A stretch of 64,000 nucleotides of DNA from Zantedeschia hybrid cultivar (GCA_030544215.1 JARZZO010000014.1:22575734-22639733); one strand, 5' to 3'; counted from the stretch's first letter, positions 12,495-23,975 are shown. Numbers and translations: made by a program. The notes: generated from the sequence alone by a model not told the origin.

Positions 12495-12543
<49 letters not shown>
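12494..12543 (+). repeat. (CT)n microsatellite in the MYB leader
   Basis: About 25 uninterrupted CT units end 197 bp before the MYB start codon. CT-rich tracts are common in plant 5' leaders and core promoters, and this one is probably length-polymorphic. It creates spurious Leu/Ser frames in all registers. Confidence 0.85.
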
Positions 12544-12547
<4 letters not shown>

Positions 12548-12739
12548 ATATCTTCCCCCAGCCCTTCATCTTCCAATCCTTCCAAATTAACTGAAACCCC
12601 CACCAACAACACCAACCCACGCTCCCACAAAGCCTACAACCTCCACTACCCTCCTCGTCTCCCTCCTCTTCCTCTCCATCTTTAAGAGGCGCTACCCGCC
12701 TGGGCTCCGCCTCCAGCTGCTTACCAGAGCAACGGCGAC

Positions 12740-13991
12740 ATGGGGCGATCACCGTGCTGCGAGAAGGCCCACACCAACAAGGGCGCCTGGACGAAGGAGG
12801 AGGACCAGCGCCTCATCGCCTACATCAGAGCTCACGGCGAGGGCTGCTGGAGGACGCTTCCCAAAGCTGCAGGTACGCCCTCGTCCACCATCATAAGACC
12901 CGTCCTTCCGCGGAGGCGATCAAGCGCCACGTAAATGCACACTTGTGTGCATTTCTCTTGAGATCGCTCCCCTTCTTTTCTTGCCCTTTTCAGGCACATG
13001 CATCTGTTTTGGTTTCAGATTCTTCTTCCTGTGGCCGCGAATTCTATCGATAACATCCCTCCGGCTCGTTCCTGTGCAGGTCTGCTCCGGTGTGGGAAGA
13101 GCTGCCGCCTTCGGTGGATAAACTACCTCCGGCCTGACCTCAAACGGGGCAACTTCACCGAGGAAGAAGACGAGCTCATCATCAAGCTCCATTCCATGCT
13201 GGGAAACAAGTGAGTGCCCCCTTCATTGATCAGACTCTCACTAGCCCGTAGCTAGCTAGACGGAAAGAAGCGTTGCACCCGACAGCTTCGTCCTTAAAAC
13301 CAGTGCCAAGTTATAAGCAATCTGCTGCAGCCTCTGGTGTTCTCTTATTGCCGTTAGCCTAATCTATGTGCTCTGCTACTGCGAACTTATTTGTACTAGG
13401 TGGTCTCTTATTGCGGGGCGCTTGCCGGGAAGAACCGACAACGAGATCAAAAACTACTGGAACACGCACATCAAGCGCAAGCTGCTGAGCCGTGGGCTCG
13501 ACCCCCAGACGCACCGCCCCCTCGGCGCCGCACCCGCCCCCAACAGTGTGCCTCTCCCCACTGCCGTCGCCGCGCGGGAGATGGTCCCCTTGATCACTGA
13601 TGCAGCCAAGGCCGCGACGGCAGCCTCCGCCAAGGCTTCGGCCGACTCCGCCGAGGACGGGAGTAGCAGCACCGCCAGCCTCTACGACGAGCACCACCCG
13701 GACCTCAACCTCGACCTCTCCATCAGCCTCCCGTTCTACCCATCCAAGCAGTCGTCGTCTTCCACCGAGGCCTCCACCACGACGACGACAACGACCGCAG
13801 CGGCCACGAGCCGCGCCCCGGCGGTCGCAGCAGAGACAGACGCGATACACCGGCCCTTCGCGCAGGCGCTCTGCCTGTGCTGCCACCTGGGGTTCCAGAG
13901 GAGTGAAGCTTGCAGCTGCCAAACCGTACCCAACCCACATGCCCTCAGATACTTCATACCCTTGCGAGATGGACAGCATGTACTAGATTAG
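12740..13991 (+). CDS. MYB4-like: R2R3-MYB transcription factor, subgroup 4 repressor (MYB4/MYB308-like)
   Basis: Three exons: 12740-12872, 13080-13209 and 13400-13991, with GT/AG borders and the family-typical 133- and 130-nt first two exons; 284 residues. R2 begins GAWTKEEDQRL; R3 contains RGNFTEEEDELI and ends KNYWNTHIKRKLL. After the domain come GLDPQTHRPLG, an EAR-type repression motif DLNLDL (residues 189-194), and a Cys motif with C246, C248, C249, C259 and C261, the zinc-finger-like signature of subgroup 4. Members are nuclear repressors of phenylpropanoid/lignin and flavonoid genes, often via bHLH partners. The bHLH-binding motif in R3 has Met where Leu is usual (LHSML). The coding sequence is far more GC-rich than its surroundings. 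The start is fixed by the canonical MGRSPCCEKAHTNKGAW. Exact orthology is uncertain. Confidence 0.95.
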
Positions 13992-15490
13992 CCTATTTGT
14001 TGTCCCAACCATCTCCTCTGGTGGGCAAAGATTTGCCCGCATGACTAAGCGGAGAAGAAGAAAAAGAAAAAAAGTGGGAATATTTTTGAATTTTCCACGG
14101 CAGCTCTTCTCTTTCCGTTTTGCTTGCTTCCACTTCCACAGTTGCACTGCTCTGATGCCCCATGTGATTGTTAGTTCAGTTTCCACTCTCATACTGTCAT
14201 ACACACAAGAACACAAACTTCTGCGCTCACAGAAAGAGAGGCAACGTGAGAGGTTGGTGTGTGAAGCCAAGGCACGCACGCAGCTGGTTACCTTTTGAGC
14301 TTGTTTCTAATCTTTCCTTTCCTTCGTCTGAATCCATATTTTAACCCAAAAAGGTACACAACTCTTGCGTCTGGGCATCCCAGCTGTGTCATGTTAAGGG
14401 GGAGAGCGGGGAGCATGTGAGGTGTTTGGGTAGGTAGGCCGAACCGCCGAAGGGGCCACTAAAGAAGAAGTCACTTAATTTAAAGCGGGTACAGAGGAGG
14501 ATGGTCCTCCGGGTTAGTTAGGTGTTGGTCAGCATTTGCACGTGCGACCTGTGGTCTGTGATTGTTGTGGCTCTGGAGATCTGTGCGCCCATGTTGCCTT
14601 GCTTTTATATTTTTAAGGTAACCCGTTTGCCGCTCCCCCACTTCTGGTCTTCTCTGTCCCTCTTATAGATCCCTATCTGTTCCTCGCTCTACATGTCGTT
14701 AATGAAACTGATGAGACACGGAGAAGAGAAATGTGTATTGAATTATCCGATCAAAAGTGGGAACAATGCGTGAAAACGCAAGATGGTTTGGTTCAATATT
14801 CTAATAAGACTTTGTCGTTACTTTTATTTTGTGTATCTTAATTAAGAATGTCAATCGGACAGGTCAGCCCGTGACGCGACGATGCTCTTATGATCTCCAT
14901 GTTGTGGGTGCAATTTTCGGTTAGTTAAGCCTATCTAGAACCTTAGCATTAACTGGATGAGATCCTTTAATAAGTGCAGGTTGTACCGGACTCCGTCAAT
15001 GTAGAAAGAGAGAATTTTTTTAACAAAACTCCCTTACGTAATAATATTTTTCTCATTCCCAATGGTAGACTTTTATGAAAAATTTATTTCCCCTTTCTCA
15101 CTTACTAGTCTCATCCAAACTTACACTTTGTGAAACAATTGCACTCTAGCTGGATGGTCCCAATCAACCATATGGTTGCTACTTCGCGCCCATGTATCCT
15201 GACTTCCTGAAGGATCTCCCACGTCCTTTCACATAAGCCAGCCAGTTGACAGTGTAACACGCGACTGTTTAGCACTAATGCCCGCCAGCTGGGTGTCAAA
15301 CGACACCCATGCCGCAAGAAGAAAAGAAACCCAAGTGTACATAAACAAAATGTTAGTCTGAACAAGATCGTTTGGATCTATACATCTGAATCTTTCAACA
15401 TTTTTTAGACATATGAAATCGAGTCGTACGTATATTGAGCACATCAATTCAAAGATAAATGACTCATATATCGGTTTCTCATTCGGTGTT
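13992..15490. other. MYB 3' flank and intergenic DNA
   Basis: Includes the presumed MYB 3' untranslated region; no clear polyadenylation signal could be fixed. No further gene or clear element was recognised. Confidence 0.4.
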
Positions 15491-15494
15491 AGTG

Positions 15495-15775
15495 GGCGCT
15501 AAGTTTTTACATTTTTTATTTTTTAAAAATTATATTTTAGGTCGAAATCGAGCTGAACTATATGGCCGTACAAGGTACATTTTATTTCAACATCTAGAAA
15601 AAAAATAAAAAATATTTTAATATTTTTATTATTCTAATTGATTTTTTAATTTTTAATTTTTTCTAAACATCCAAATAGAATGTGCCTTGTGCGAATGTGT
15701 AGTTCAGTTCGACCTAACCTAAAATTATAATTTTTAAAATATAAAAAATATAAAAATTTACTGCACACTGGAAGT
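15495..15775. mobile_element. Long-arm palindromic MITE
   Basis: Arms of about 110 bp (15495-15605 and 15655-15775) are inverted copies. GGTCGAAATCGAGCTGAACTA on the left matches the reverse complement of TAGTTCAGTTCGACC on the right. GTACAAGGTACATTTTATTT matches the reverse complement of AATAGAATGTGCCTTGTGC. Almost the whole element can form one hairpin, as in small-RNA-producing MITEs. No target duplication was fixed. Confidence 0.6.
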
Positions 15776-17520
15776 GTGCACTAACACACTTGGTGTGCAT
15801 TAAACATTATCCCATATAAAAAAAACACAGAAGCCAAGGCAGGGGACTACAAGTGCTCTGAGTCGACGCCCTTTTAAATGTCCTCGGGTAATCCCCATGT
15901 GACATGGTGAGCTGACTACAACCTGTTATGGTACTTGACCATTCCATTGCCCACCACCAAGGCAGGTGGTAGATGGACGCACACAGGCCCATTAACTATT
16001 CGACAAAATGACGCCTCTTTTTCACCTGCCCCTCGCCGCTCCTTCCTGGCCTATCCTACAACATCATGTTGGGTTAAATATTTCCCCATCTTACAAGTTA
16101 CAACCCACACCACTAGTGGCATATACATGCTCATCAAAGCCACACCCACAGGCACAAGCACCATTAGTAGCAACAAGACCCATTAATCTGTCTATGAAAC
16201 CCGACGATTAGATCAAATCAATGGGCGGATGGCAACTTTTGAAGCCAACAGTAGAATACCAGCATTCACCCAAAATGTTATCATCTTTGGATGGAGAAGA
16301 GAAGAGACAGAGGGATAGGAAGGCACCCAATATATTCCCCACTCACTTTCCCCACACATGATTCTAAAGGGAGGGGTCCCCTTCACACACCCAAAGGAAT
16401 AATAGAATGGAAAAATATGAAGACCAGTCCCTCTCCCAACTTGGGCAGCTGGTGTTGCCAGTGTAATTAGTACTGTGGATTACATTTTAAACGGGAAGAA
16501 GACGGAAGTGGAGGATGGGGAGGACACATGAGGCCGTGGTAGTTGGTGGTTGGTAGCCGGATGACATCAGGAGACAACTACCCATCCCTCTTATCTCATG
16601 AACTCTTCCATTTTAGCCTTTAAATATATATTTTTTATTTTTTTTATTTTTTCCTTTTTTTAGTGTCCTTTGAATGAGGTGGGATGAGGTTGGATGTGGG
16701 GTGGGTGGGCCAGTTGTGCACACGATACGGGTGTAAAAGGACAGCCATGTGTTTCGAGAAGCTCACATCACCGCAGGCTGCAGCCACCGCCCAATGGCCA
16801 AAGGAAAATAAAAATAAAAAGAGTGGTTTCCCTTGGCTGTGGCCGAAACTATCACCATCAGAGTTTGGAGATTGTGTGTGTCCAAATGACATTAATTTAG
16901 TGACTCTATTATGGACCGGGGTTTCGTCTAATCCTAGCACGGTTTTTGCTATGTCAGTGTGCACGGTGTGTTTCTCCACTTTTTAGCATACCAAATGTTG
17001 TGTGTCTAATAGAAGGGTAAGTGGGATTCTTGATTTATTTTATATGATAATTATTTTAGTTCTTCTTCTAAAACTTTACTAGTTAAATTATATAGTCAGT
17101 GTAAGAAATGTACTATTATTGTAAGTTTTTTCTACAAATCTGTCACCAAGTTGTATCCTTTGGGCCATCTCCTCATTCTTACTAATGAAATGAAGATTTA
17201 GCTGTTCTTATTCTGGCGAAAAACAGATCAAGTAGCCCCTTTGCCTTTCTTTCTCTCGCTATATGAAAAGAAATAAATATTATAGTAACATGAAAGTTCA
17301 ATAAAGTGCTATTTATAGCTGAGTAAAAGTAGTGAAATAAGGGTATACGTGTAAATATGTTTTTATGAGAATAAACGTATAAGGTTATCTATGAAGCTGC
17401 GCTACAACTCAATTATTTAACAAATTATTTATCATGAGACCAGATGGGGGGTTTACTTGGCTGGTCCTGCTGCACTATCTTACCTACCCTACCCTTCCTA
17501 GTCATCTGTTCTGATCATCC
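15776..17520. other. Intergenic DNA, no gene recognised
   Basis: Scattered open frames (for example on both strands at 16,640-16,990) overlap one another and have no recognisable domain. Nothing else stands out apart from AT-rich runs near 16,620-16,660. Confidence 0.35.
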
Positions 17521-17530
17521 CTATAAATAG
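17521..17530 (+). promoter_or_regulatory. Consensus TATA box without an evident gene
   Basis: CTATAAATAG is followed at about +30 by a pyrimidine-rich, GC-richer stretch (CTCGTCCTCACATAGCAACG), the usual layout of a plant core promoter. The first ATG downstream (17,572) is followed at once by TGA. No exon is recognised in the next 300 bases, so this may drive a non-coding RNA or be a remnant. Confidence 0.3.
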
Positions 17531-17664
17531 TCTCGGGGCCACAGCCTCTCGTCCTCACATAGCAACGCTAACATGTGAACCTTTTTGAGGAACTGTACTT
17601 TTTTAAAAAAAATTGTGTAGGAAAAAAAAAAGGAGTTAGGTACAACGAAAGAGACAAGCATCAT

Positions 17665-17865
17665 AACTTTTTGGTCTTAGGTGGTCATCATCCAAAGGTA
17701 GTATATGCACAATAAATAATATATATAATGGATGAAACTTGATTTTAAAAAATCTACTAGATCTGATTTTGGTCTTGTGCGGTCATCCTCCAGCGGAAGT
17801 ATATGCACAATAAATAATATATACTGGAATATCGACCAAAAAACATAATATATACGGGATGAAAC
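17665..17865. repeat. Imperfect tandem duplication
   Basis: The block TTTGGTCTTAGGTGGTCATCATCC ... (starting about 17,670) with ATATGCACAATAAATAATATAT recurs from about 17,771 with a few substitutions. The unit is about 100 bp with two copies. Confidence 0.7.
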
Positions 17866-17885
17866 TTGTTTTAGAAAAGAATTTT

Positions 17886-18133
17886 TTACCTATAAACGCT
17901 TATGATCTTGTGATATTATAAATAAGTCTTTCTAATTTGACTGTTTACAAATAAACCTTCATAATTACAACTTTCTTACAAATAAATTTTTTTAAAGACT
18001 TATTTGTAACACTTCATGAGCCTTTCACTAACTTACAGTAGATTGACAGAATTTATTTGTAAACAGTTAAATTAAAGAAACTTATTTATAATACTAAAAA
18101 GTTATAGGAACTTATATGTAAAAAAAATTTTTA
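17886..18133. mobile_element. MITE with long inverted arms
   Basis: Arms of about 80 bp are inverted copies. TATTATAAATAAGTCTTTC, then TTTGACTGTTTACAAATAAA on the left match the reverse complement of the right arm around 18,050-18,110. The sequence is AT-rich with no coding capacity and would fold into one hairpin if transcribed. Confidence 0.6.
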
Positions 18134-18679
18134 GAAAAACATATACATACGTGAAAAAATCAGACCACGGAAATAAGATTTACCAATAGATTTACTTCCC
18201 AAGCCAAGGCAGTTAAGGAGAAACTTAAAAACCAAGCCATACATCGTCAGTTATAGAAAAATAAATGAAAAGAGATGGATTCGACAAGATCGTCCAGAAG
18301 AAGTTGCATTATTAGCCACCACAACTTAAGTTGCCTTTTTCCCTCCGTCTCATGCTCCACTGGGGAATTTTCTAAAGTCCCAACTGTGAGACGTACGAGA
18401 GAAGCTAGTATCGCCCAATGTGATCCATGCAAGGATACTCTCCCAACTGGTGATGGCATCAATCCTAGTTTGATTTAAATACAAAATAACCAAGTTGCAT
18501 TCATGAACAAAAGATATTATAAATTCACCCCATCTTTTAATAAGCCTTCCGGGAACCGGAAAATGGTTCACAAACACAAGTTATAGAGATAGGAACAAAG
18601 GAATAAGAGTATATATAGGAGTGAAATGACACAAGATAAATACAAAATTTGAACACCCTATGTAACTGAAATGGTTCCT

Positions 18680-18934
18680 TTTTTGGTCAGCAGTCCAGTG
18701 GTTTTGGGACAAGGTACTTAACTCAGACGAACTGGGATCGAACCGGCCCAAAGCCATATAAATCCCTCTATGAGAGGGAATATTTTTCTGCACTCGAAAT
18801 GAGAAGTGTCTATGAAAAATTGTGAAAAATCTACCTATAAAGTAGAAAGGTCCGACGGGATCGAAACCGCGACCTACTCCCCGAGCAGGGGCGATAAGCG
18901 ACGCCCAGCGCGACTGCGCTACGGGTCCGTACTC
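18680..18934 (-). mobile_element. SINE with inverted tRNA-like modules and perfect 20-bp target duplication
   Basis: Flanked by identical 20-bp direct repeats at 18,660-18,679 and 18,935-18,954, beginning ATGTAACTGAAATGG. The minus-strand head has A-box TAGCGCAGTCGCGCTGG near 18,905-18,921 and B-box GGTTTCGATCCCG near 18,857-18,869. The A-tail is the plus-strand T-run at 18,680-18,684. On the plus strand, directly after that T-run, a second tRNA-like module is read (CAGCAGTCCAGTGG, then GGGATCGAACCGG near 18,729). Same architecture as the copy at 2275-2594. Confidence 0.85.
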
Positions 18935-19042
18935 ATGTAACTGAAATGGTTCCTCTTCCATTGCAAAACAAGAGGCAATTTAATTTTATGAGATTTTTGT
19001 GAGATCACTTTAGCACAAGGAGTAATTACTCAAGATATCTAA

Positions 19043-19215
19043 AATAAGATTCGCCAACTGGGTCTAATTTTGGTACGACTCATACGAGTCGTATTCATTT
19101 TTAGAGTTTGTGAGACACTTGATTTGTGCCCAACTCACACGAGTCGGACCAATACAATTCAGGTCACAAAGAATCTGAGTCAAACCGATGTCTTGAGTCG
19201 AGAAATTTTGATAAA
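19043..19215. mobile_element. MITE-like repeat of the GACTCG family
   Basis: Starts AAGATTCGCCAACTGGG and carries repeated ACTCATACGAGTCG / ACTCACACGAGTCGGAC palindromic motifs, like the better-preserved element at 25,040-25,235. The ends are approximate. Confidence 0.4.
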
Positions 19216-20054
19216 AAAAAATCACGAAATTCATAAAATCTAGAATATAAAGATCACATAATGATTAAATTCAAGACGTACGTACCATAATGTAAATCAT
19301 ATGTTTAGTCCATATGGGACGTTTACCAAATTTTAATTCCAGACCATGCTATCTTAGATGCACCCTGTAATATGTACAATTCCTTCAAACAAAAACTACA
19401 AAAGTTAGGAATGAAGAATAAAGTTGAAAATATGCATTTAAGTATCGGATAAATTACTAAATTGGAAAATAAATATTTAGGTACAGCTCCGGTTATCTTC
19501 CTTTTAATTCTCAGATGCAACTGGTGATAACTGTTTTATATACACTGCTTGAAGGAATATAAATATTTAGGTACAAGTCTTAGCTAGCTAGCTGATCAAT
19601 GAGGTAATTAAAGTGACACGTGACGGCATTTTGCTCTTTGAACCAAGATAAGTGAACATTTAAAATGAGGTATATTCAATATCCGACCTTTAGGTTGCTT
19701 TTTCACAATGTAAACTTAAAGGATTTATGAAACAATTCAAGCATAAAATATGGATAAATATCCAAAAATATTTGTACATTTTTTAACATTCAACTCAAAT
19801 TTCGATTCCAAACATCACACCTTTGGGCATTTTATAGTACCTTAATCCTTGCATGAATGCTAACGGCACATGTAAAAAATATTTTTCATCCACATTTTAA
19901 ATTCTTGAATGATATAATTTTTTTAAGTATTGGTCGCATGAACACATCTCTAATACTAATTCTTTTACTTTACATTCTCATACAAAATCTTACTATGGTT
20001 CGTAAATGTGAGCTAATGTCCATGCACACAATCCAAGAACATTAGTTGTTACTA

Positions 20055-20180
20055 GGGATGCAAATGGCCTAGATGCAGTGCAGATTCAAAGTTGATCCGT
20101 GACGTTATTTGTTATGCTATCGGTTCAAAAAATTCGTCTATTAATTGACCTATAAATCAATAGTTAGTTGGACAATTTCA
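20055..20180. mobile_element. hAT-like terminal fragment
   Basis: Begins TAGGGATGCAAATGGCC and is followed by a sequence related to 20,793-20,910 (GATTCAAAGTTGATCCGTGAC / CATTTAAAGTAGATCCATGAC). Only one terminus is found. Confidence 0.4.
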
Positions 20181-20184
20181 AGTC

Positions 20185-20390
20185 CTGCACGTGTGGCTAA
20201 ATGGACACCCCTTCCCGCCCCGCCATGTGCAGGGAGATCAGGGTTCGACCCGCAAGGGGTTTCTCGCATGTGACTTTTCCTACCCCGCATTCACTACGGC
20301 TATTTGCCGAGATTTGAATTCGAGACGTCCCTTACGTTTCCCCTCCGCAGTGTCCCCCTTAACCGATTGGGTTACTCATTCAAAAAAAGG
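20185..20390 (+). mobile_element. SINE of the inverted-tRNA-module family
   Basis: The plus-strand head has A-box TGGCTAAATGGACA (20,193-20,206) and B-box GGGTTCGACCC (about 20,241). The far end holds an inverted module (reverse complement: TAACCCAATCGGTTAAGG, then TCGAATTCAAATC), followed by CAAAAAAA at 20,380-20,387. At about 200 bp it is the shortest copy. Its target duplication is not clear. Confidence 0.7.
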
Positions 20391-20787
20391 TAAAACAATC
20401 TGAATTGTCAATGTATCGTAACATTTGGTTTGGCGGATGACCCATCACGTATGTTACTGCTCGTCTTCTTCGTGTGCCAGCGGAAAAAAGACGTCCTTCG
20501 TCTGGCCTGGTGGGGACGAACGGCAATCTTTTTGGCGGCCAACAAGATCCCTCCCTGTGAACACTTTCTCTTTTCCTCTTCCTTTAAGCCATCCGAACGA
20601 CTTTACGAGGCAAGGCAAGGAACTGGCGGTGGCTTTTAGTCTAGGCGAGTATGACGGCCATATCATCAATAAGATTCAAGAACTATTTTCTACATTTCCG
20701 GGCCAACAGTCAGTGGCGGACGCATGAATTTTGTTCAATGGAGTCTTCATATTAAATATTGTGGACCAAGTTGAAGCCGGGATAACC

Positions 20788-21078
20788 AAGGATGCAAATG
20801 GGTCGGATTCGGTGCGCATTTAAAGTAGATCCATGACCGTATCTATTAAGTTATCGGTTTAAAAATATTATCCGTTAACAATTCTATAAGTTAATAATCG
20901 GTCGGATAATTACATCTTAGTGTATCATATGTATTCGATAAAAAATAATGTGTATTCATTATCTTATCCATTATGAATATTGATTTGAAAAGATAATTTG
21001 TTAATTGACCTATAAGACTATAAACTAATGATCGGTCAAATATTCAGATCATCGATTGGTTACCATTTGTATCGTTAG
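20788..21078. mobile_element. hAT-like MITE nested in the larger hAT element
   Basis: GGATGCAAATGGGTC at the left and GGTTACCATTTGTATCG at the right form imperfect inverted ends. The interior is rich in 'GATCGGTC'/'ATCCGTTAA' motifs. No coding sequence. Confidence 0.4.
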
Positions 21079-21234
21079 GACAGCAATAGAGTTCACTTAG
21101 ACTGAGCGATTTATTTGAAAGATACATTTACTACAAATAAAAAAAAATACACTTCAATAATAATTTTTTTTTAAAAAAAGCACATTCAAGTTTTTCAAAA
21201 AAATACATTCAACAAGAATAAAAAGAGTACAAAA

Positions 21235-21455
21235 ATTTAACATTAAATATAACATCTAAGAAAAGCAAAATAAAATATAAATGAATCACCGCCCAGCCTC
21301 ACTGGATCACAAATATTTAACATTAAATAAATAAGTAATAACATATAAAATAGTCACCTCCTAGACTCGCTGGATCACAAAAATTAACATCTAAGAAAAA
21401 CAAAATAAAATATAAATGAGTCACCACCCAGACTCACTGGATCATAAAAATTGAA
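21235..21455. repeat. Three tandem ~70-bp units
   Basis: The block ACATCTAAGAAAA-CAAAATAAAATATAAATGA-TCACC-CCCAG-CTCACTGGATCA occurs at about 21,250, in degenerate form at about 21,320, and again at about 21,386. It lies inside the hAT element. Confidence 0.75.
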
Positions 21456-23102
21456 GAAAATTCTACGTGGATTTGATACCTTTATTTGGCCACTTCACGA
21501 TGTCAGCAATCTTTTGCAATCTTCATATGTCGAAAACTTAGAAATAAAGATAAACTTTTCAAAATTAATAAAAGTTTATCCTTTTTTACTTTCAAGTAAA
21601 AAACATTAAATTAAACTTTTTACAATTAGGATAAATACAAAATTGACATAATATAAAGGTGAAGGATATATCTAAAGGTGTTGTTGCAATTTTAAAATCG
21701 TCATATAATCCTCTTATACACATCACCTGTGTCCATGCAAACATATATGACAGAACAACATAATATGAAAGCTTCACACTTAATGCTCCTCCATCGAAAT
21801 TGGTTTCGATTTGGGGTAGCTTTGATGCGGATGATGCATGATTTGTTCTTTATGGGACTCGTGAAAGATGCCCACCATGAGAATCGGATCCACCACAATG
21901 AAGCAACGGGCAACCAACCTTACCCATTTTAGATCCGAAATTGTTTCCGGATCCAATCTGGATTAATCTGAATCCGAATATGGACCCATCAAAGTGGATC
22001 CGTAGTTGGGTCCATGAGGCAAAAAAGAAATAGAAAAGCGATTTTTAGATATCCGTATCTATTAGCTAGTCAGGGTCATCTCAGGTAATTCAGTAAGTCC
22101 TCACAAAAATTAGGAATAATCCTCTCTAAATTTTTGAAAAATCAAGAAAATGAAGTTTTATCAAATGAGCGTGCAATTGCAAGCAGATTAAAAATAAATA
22201 TTGAAAATAGGATAATTCGTTCTTCAATATGATTAGGTTGGGGGTTGAGATCTAAAAATTCTAGACACAAGTGCATTTTTTTCTTACAGTTGATGTGATC
22301 TCATGTAGAATTAAAAGTCTGGATTATATAGGTGTGTCCAAATGTACACATCGGAGAGGTGCCTATCAATAAGGGAGAAGAATTAATCAAATGTCTCTCC
22401 ATTGCCTTTTTTAATCATAAAACAACATAAGGAAATGGCAACTTAGAGTCACTCTAAAATAGTGATGCTCACCTCTCTAATGTTCACTAATTAATACATA
22501 TTTGACCCGTATTCCAGCCACAAATTAAGATAATCCTCCGTTAGGGGAAGTTTGATCCAAGAATCCGATATTAGTTCGGTTCAGATCTTAATTACTTTGG
22601 CCCTAACTGATTGGATCCGCTTGCATGTTGTCCAATGTCTGTAGAAGATGTTAGAAAAAGAAACTTCAGGTATGCCATTGTAGAAGAAGAACCTACTTTA
22701 TTAACATAGTGACTGATGATTAATTATCTTCAGACATACTTTCGGAAGGCTGCTTTTAGCTTGGTTTTTAAAAACCATAGAATAACCCACAGGAAACAAC
22801 AAGGAATGCAAAAGTGCAGAACATAAATGATCATAACTGTAATCCTAAAATTGTACTGACAATTCAAATCACTAGAAATAGAGAAGAGAACAAAAAAAAT
22901 AGAATCAAAACAAATCAAGATGAACAAAAATGGTACACAAAAAAAAATCTGACAGAAGTCTTCAATCTGATTCTAAAAAAAAAAAAATAACTCTCCCATG
23001 ATCAAGTAAACATATGAGAGACTGAGAAAATAAATCAGAAAAATTATGCACAAATTTTTTTCCCATGTGCGTTAACCCTATTGTTATAATTAAAAAAAAA
23101 AA

Positions 23103-23760
23103 ACTTACCTTGTTCTGGTTCAGCAGCAAACCGCAGCGCGATGGGGGACCAGCCGGTAGCCGGAGTTGGAGGGCAGGCCGCAGCGGTAGAGGGGGTGACC
23201 GGCGAGGCCAAGCTCGGCGGTTGGCGGCCGGAGGGGCTGGGCGTGGCGGATCTAGCAACAAGGCTGAAGGGGTTGATCGGCCGAGCTGGACGGTTGGCGG
23301 TGCTGGAGGCCGGCGGGGCTGGGCCGAGCTAGGCCGGGCAGAGCCGGACTGGGTTGGGCAGAGCCGTGGAGGCGTTGTGGAGGGCAGCGAGCCGCCGGCT
23401 GCAGCGGCGCTAGGCGGAGGGCGATAGAGCGAGGCGGATCTAGCGGCGGAGGGTGGAGCGGTTCACCGGCCGGGCTGGGCGGTTGGCGGCTGGCGGCCGG
23501 GGGGGATGGGCCGGGCGGAGCCAAGCTGGGCTGGGCGGGGTTGGGCGGAGTCGCAGAGGGGCTGTGGAGGAGGGCAGTGGGCCGCCGGCCGCGGCGGCAC
23601 TGGGCAGAGCGCAGAGCGACGGAGGGCGAGAGTGCGTGGCCGGTGGCCGCCGGGCTACCGGTGGGGTGGGGGGCTTGGGGGCGCAGCCGCACAGGGTACT
23701 GGCTTGCCTAGGGGCTTAGGGCTCTGGGAGTCTCGAAGAGGAACGATTGGGATCACAGGC
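23103..23760 (-). other. GC-rich exon-like segment inside a hAT element
   Basis: Against an AT-rich background this 650-bp block is extremely G+C-rich (G-rich on the plus strand). It has two related halves (about 23,240-23,440 and 23,450-23,640, sharing GAGGGCAG-G-GCCGCCGGC). On the minus strand it ends with CTGAACCAGAACAAG|GTAAGT, a near-consensus donor. It resembles an untranslated or Pro-rich first exon of a hAT-type gene, or host DNA captured by the element. The Pro/Ala-rich frames look like composition artefacts, not a protein family. Confidence 0.45.
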
Positions 23761-23975
23761 GGAGCGAAGACGCGCAGGCACGGGGATGGACTGGGTGCTT
23801 GGTTGGGCCTTCGCCTACTTAAGTGGGTTGCACGATCGGACAGGCCTAGTGGGTTCCTACATGTGGCCAGTAGGGTCCTGGACAACTAAATTTGAAGAGG
23901 GCCTCTAAAATTTCAAAAGTTTAGTGGGTCCTGGGACCCCACACCCTATGTACTGGATCCACCACTGCCAACAGT

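Larger units (their letters stand above)
20711..23967 (-). mobile_element. 3.26-kb non-autonomous hAT element
   Basis: An 8-bp target duplication, CCAACAGT, at 20,703-20,710 and 23,968-23,975 flanks terminal inverted repeats CAGTGGCGGA and TCCACCACTG (one mismatch). This is the classic hAT layout. No transposase frame survives. Inside are a smaller hAT-like MITE, a three-unit repeat and a 0.8-kb GC-rich segment near the right end. That segment carries a good splice donor on the minus strand (AACAAG|GTAAGT at about 23,103). The minus orientation is inferred from it. Confidence 0.8.

Noticed and set aside
12458..12685. 75-codon frame with Ser-Leu repeats upstream of the MYB gene
   Set aside because: It spans the (CT)n microsatellite and overlaps the presumed leader; the real start is at 12,740.
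13359..13979. 206-codon open frame on the minus strand
   Set aside because: It is the antisense shadow of GC-rich MYB exon 3; the plus strand carries the recognisable protein.
23252..23692. 146-codon Pro/Ala/Ser-rich minus-strand frame
   Set aside because: It lies in the GC-rich repeated block of a hAT element; frames are open on both strands because of composition, and no domain is recognisable.
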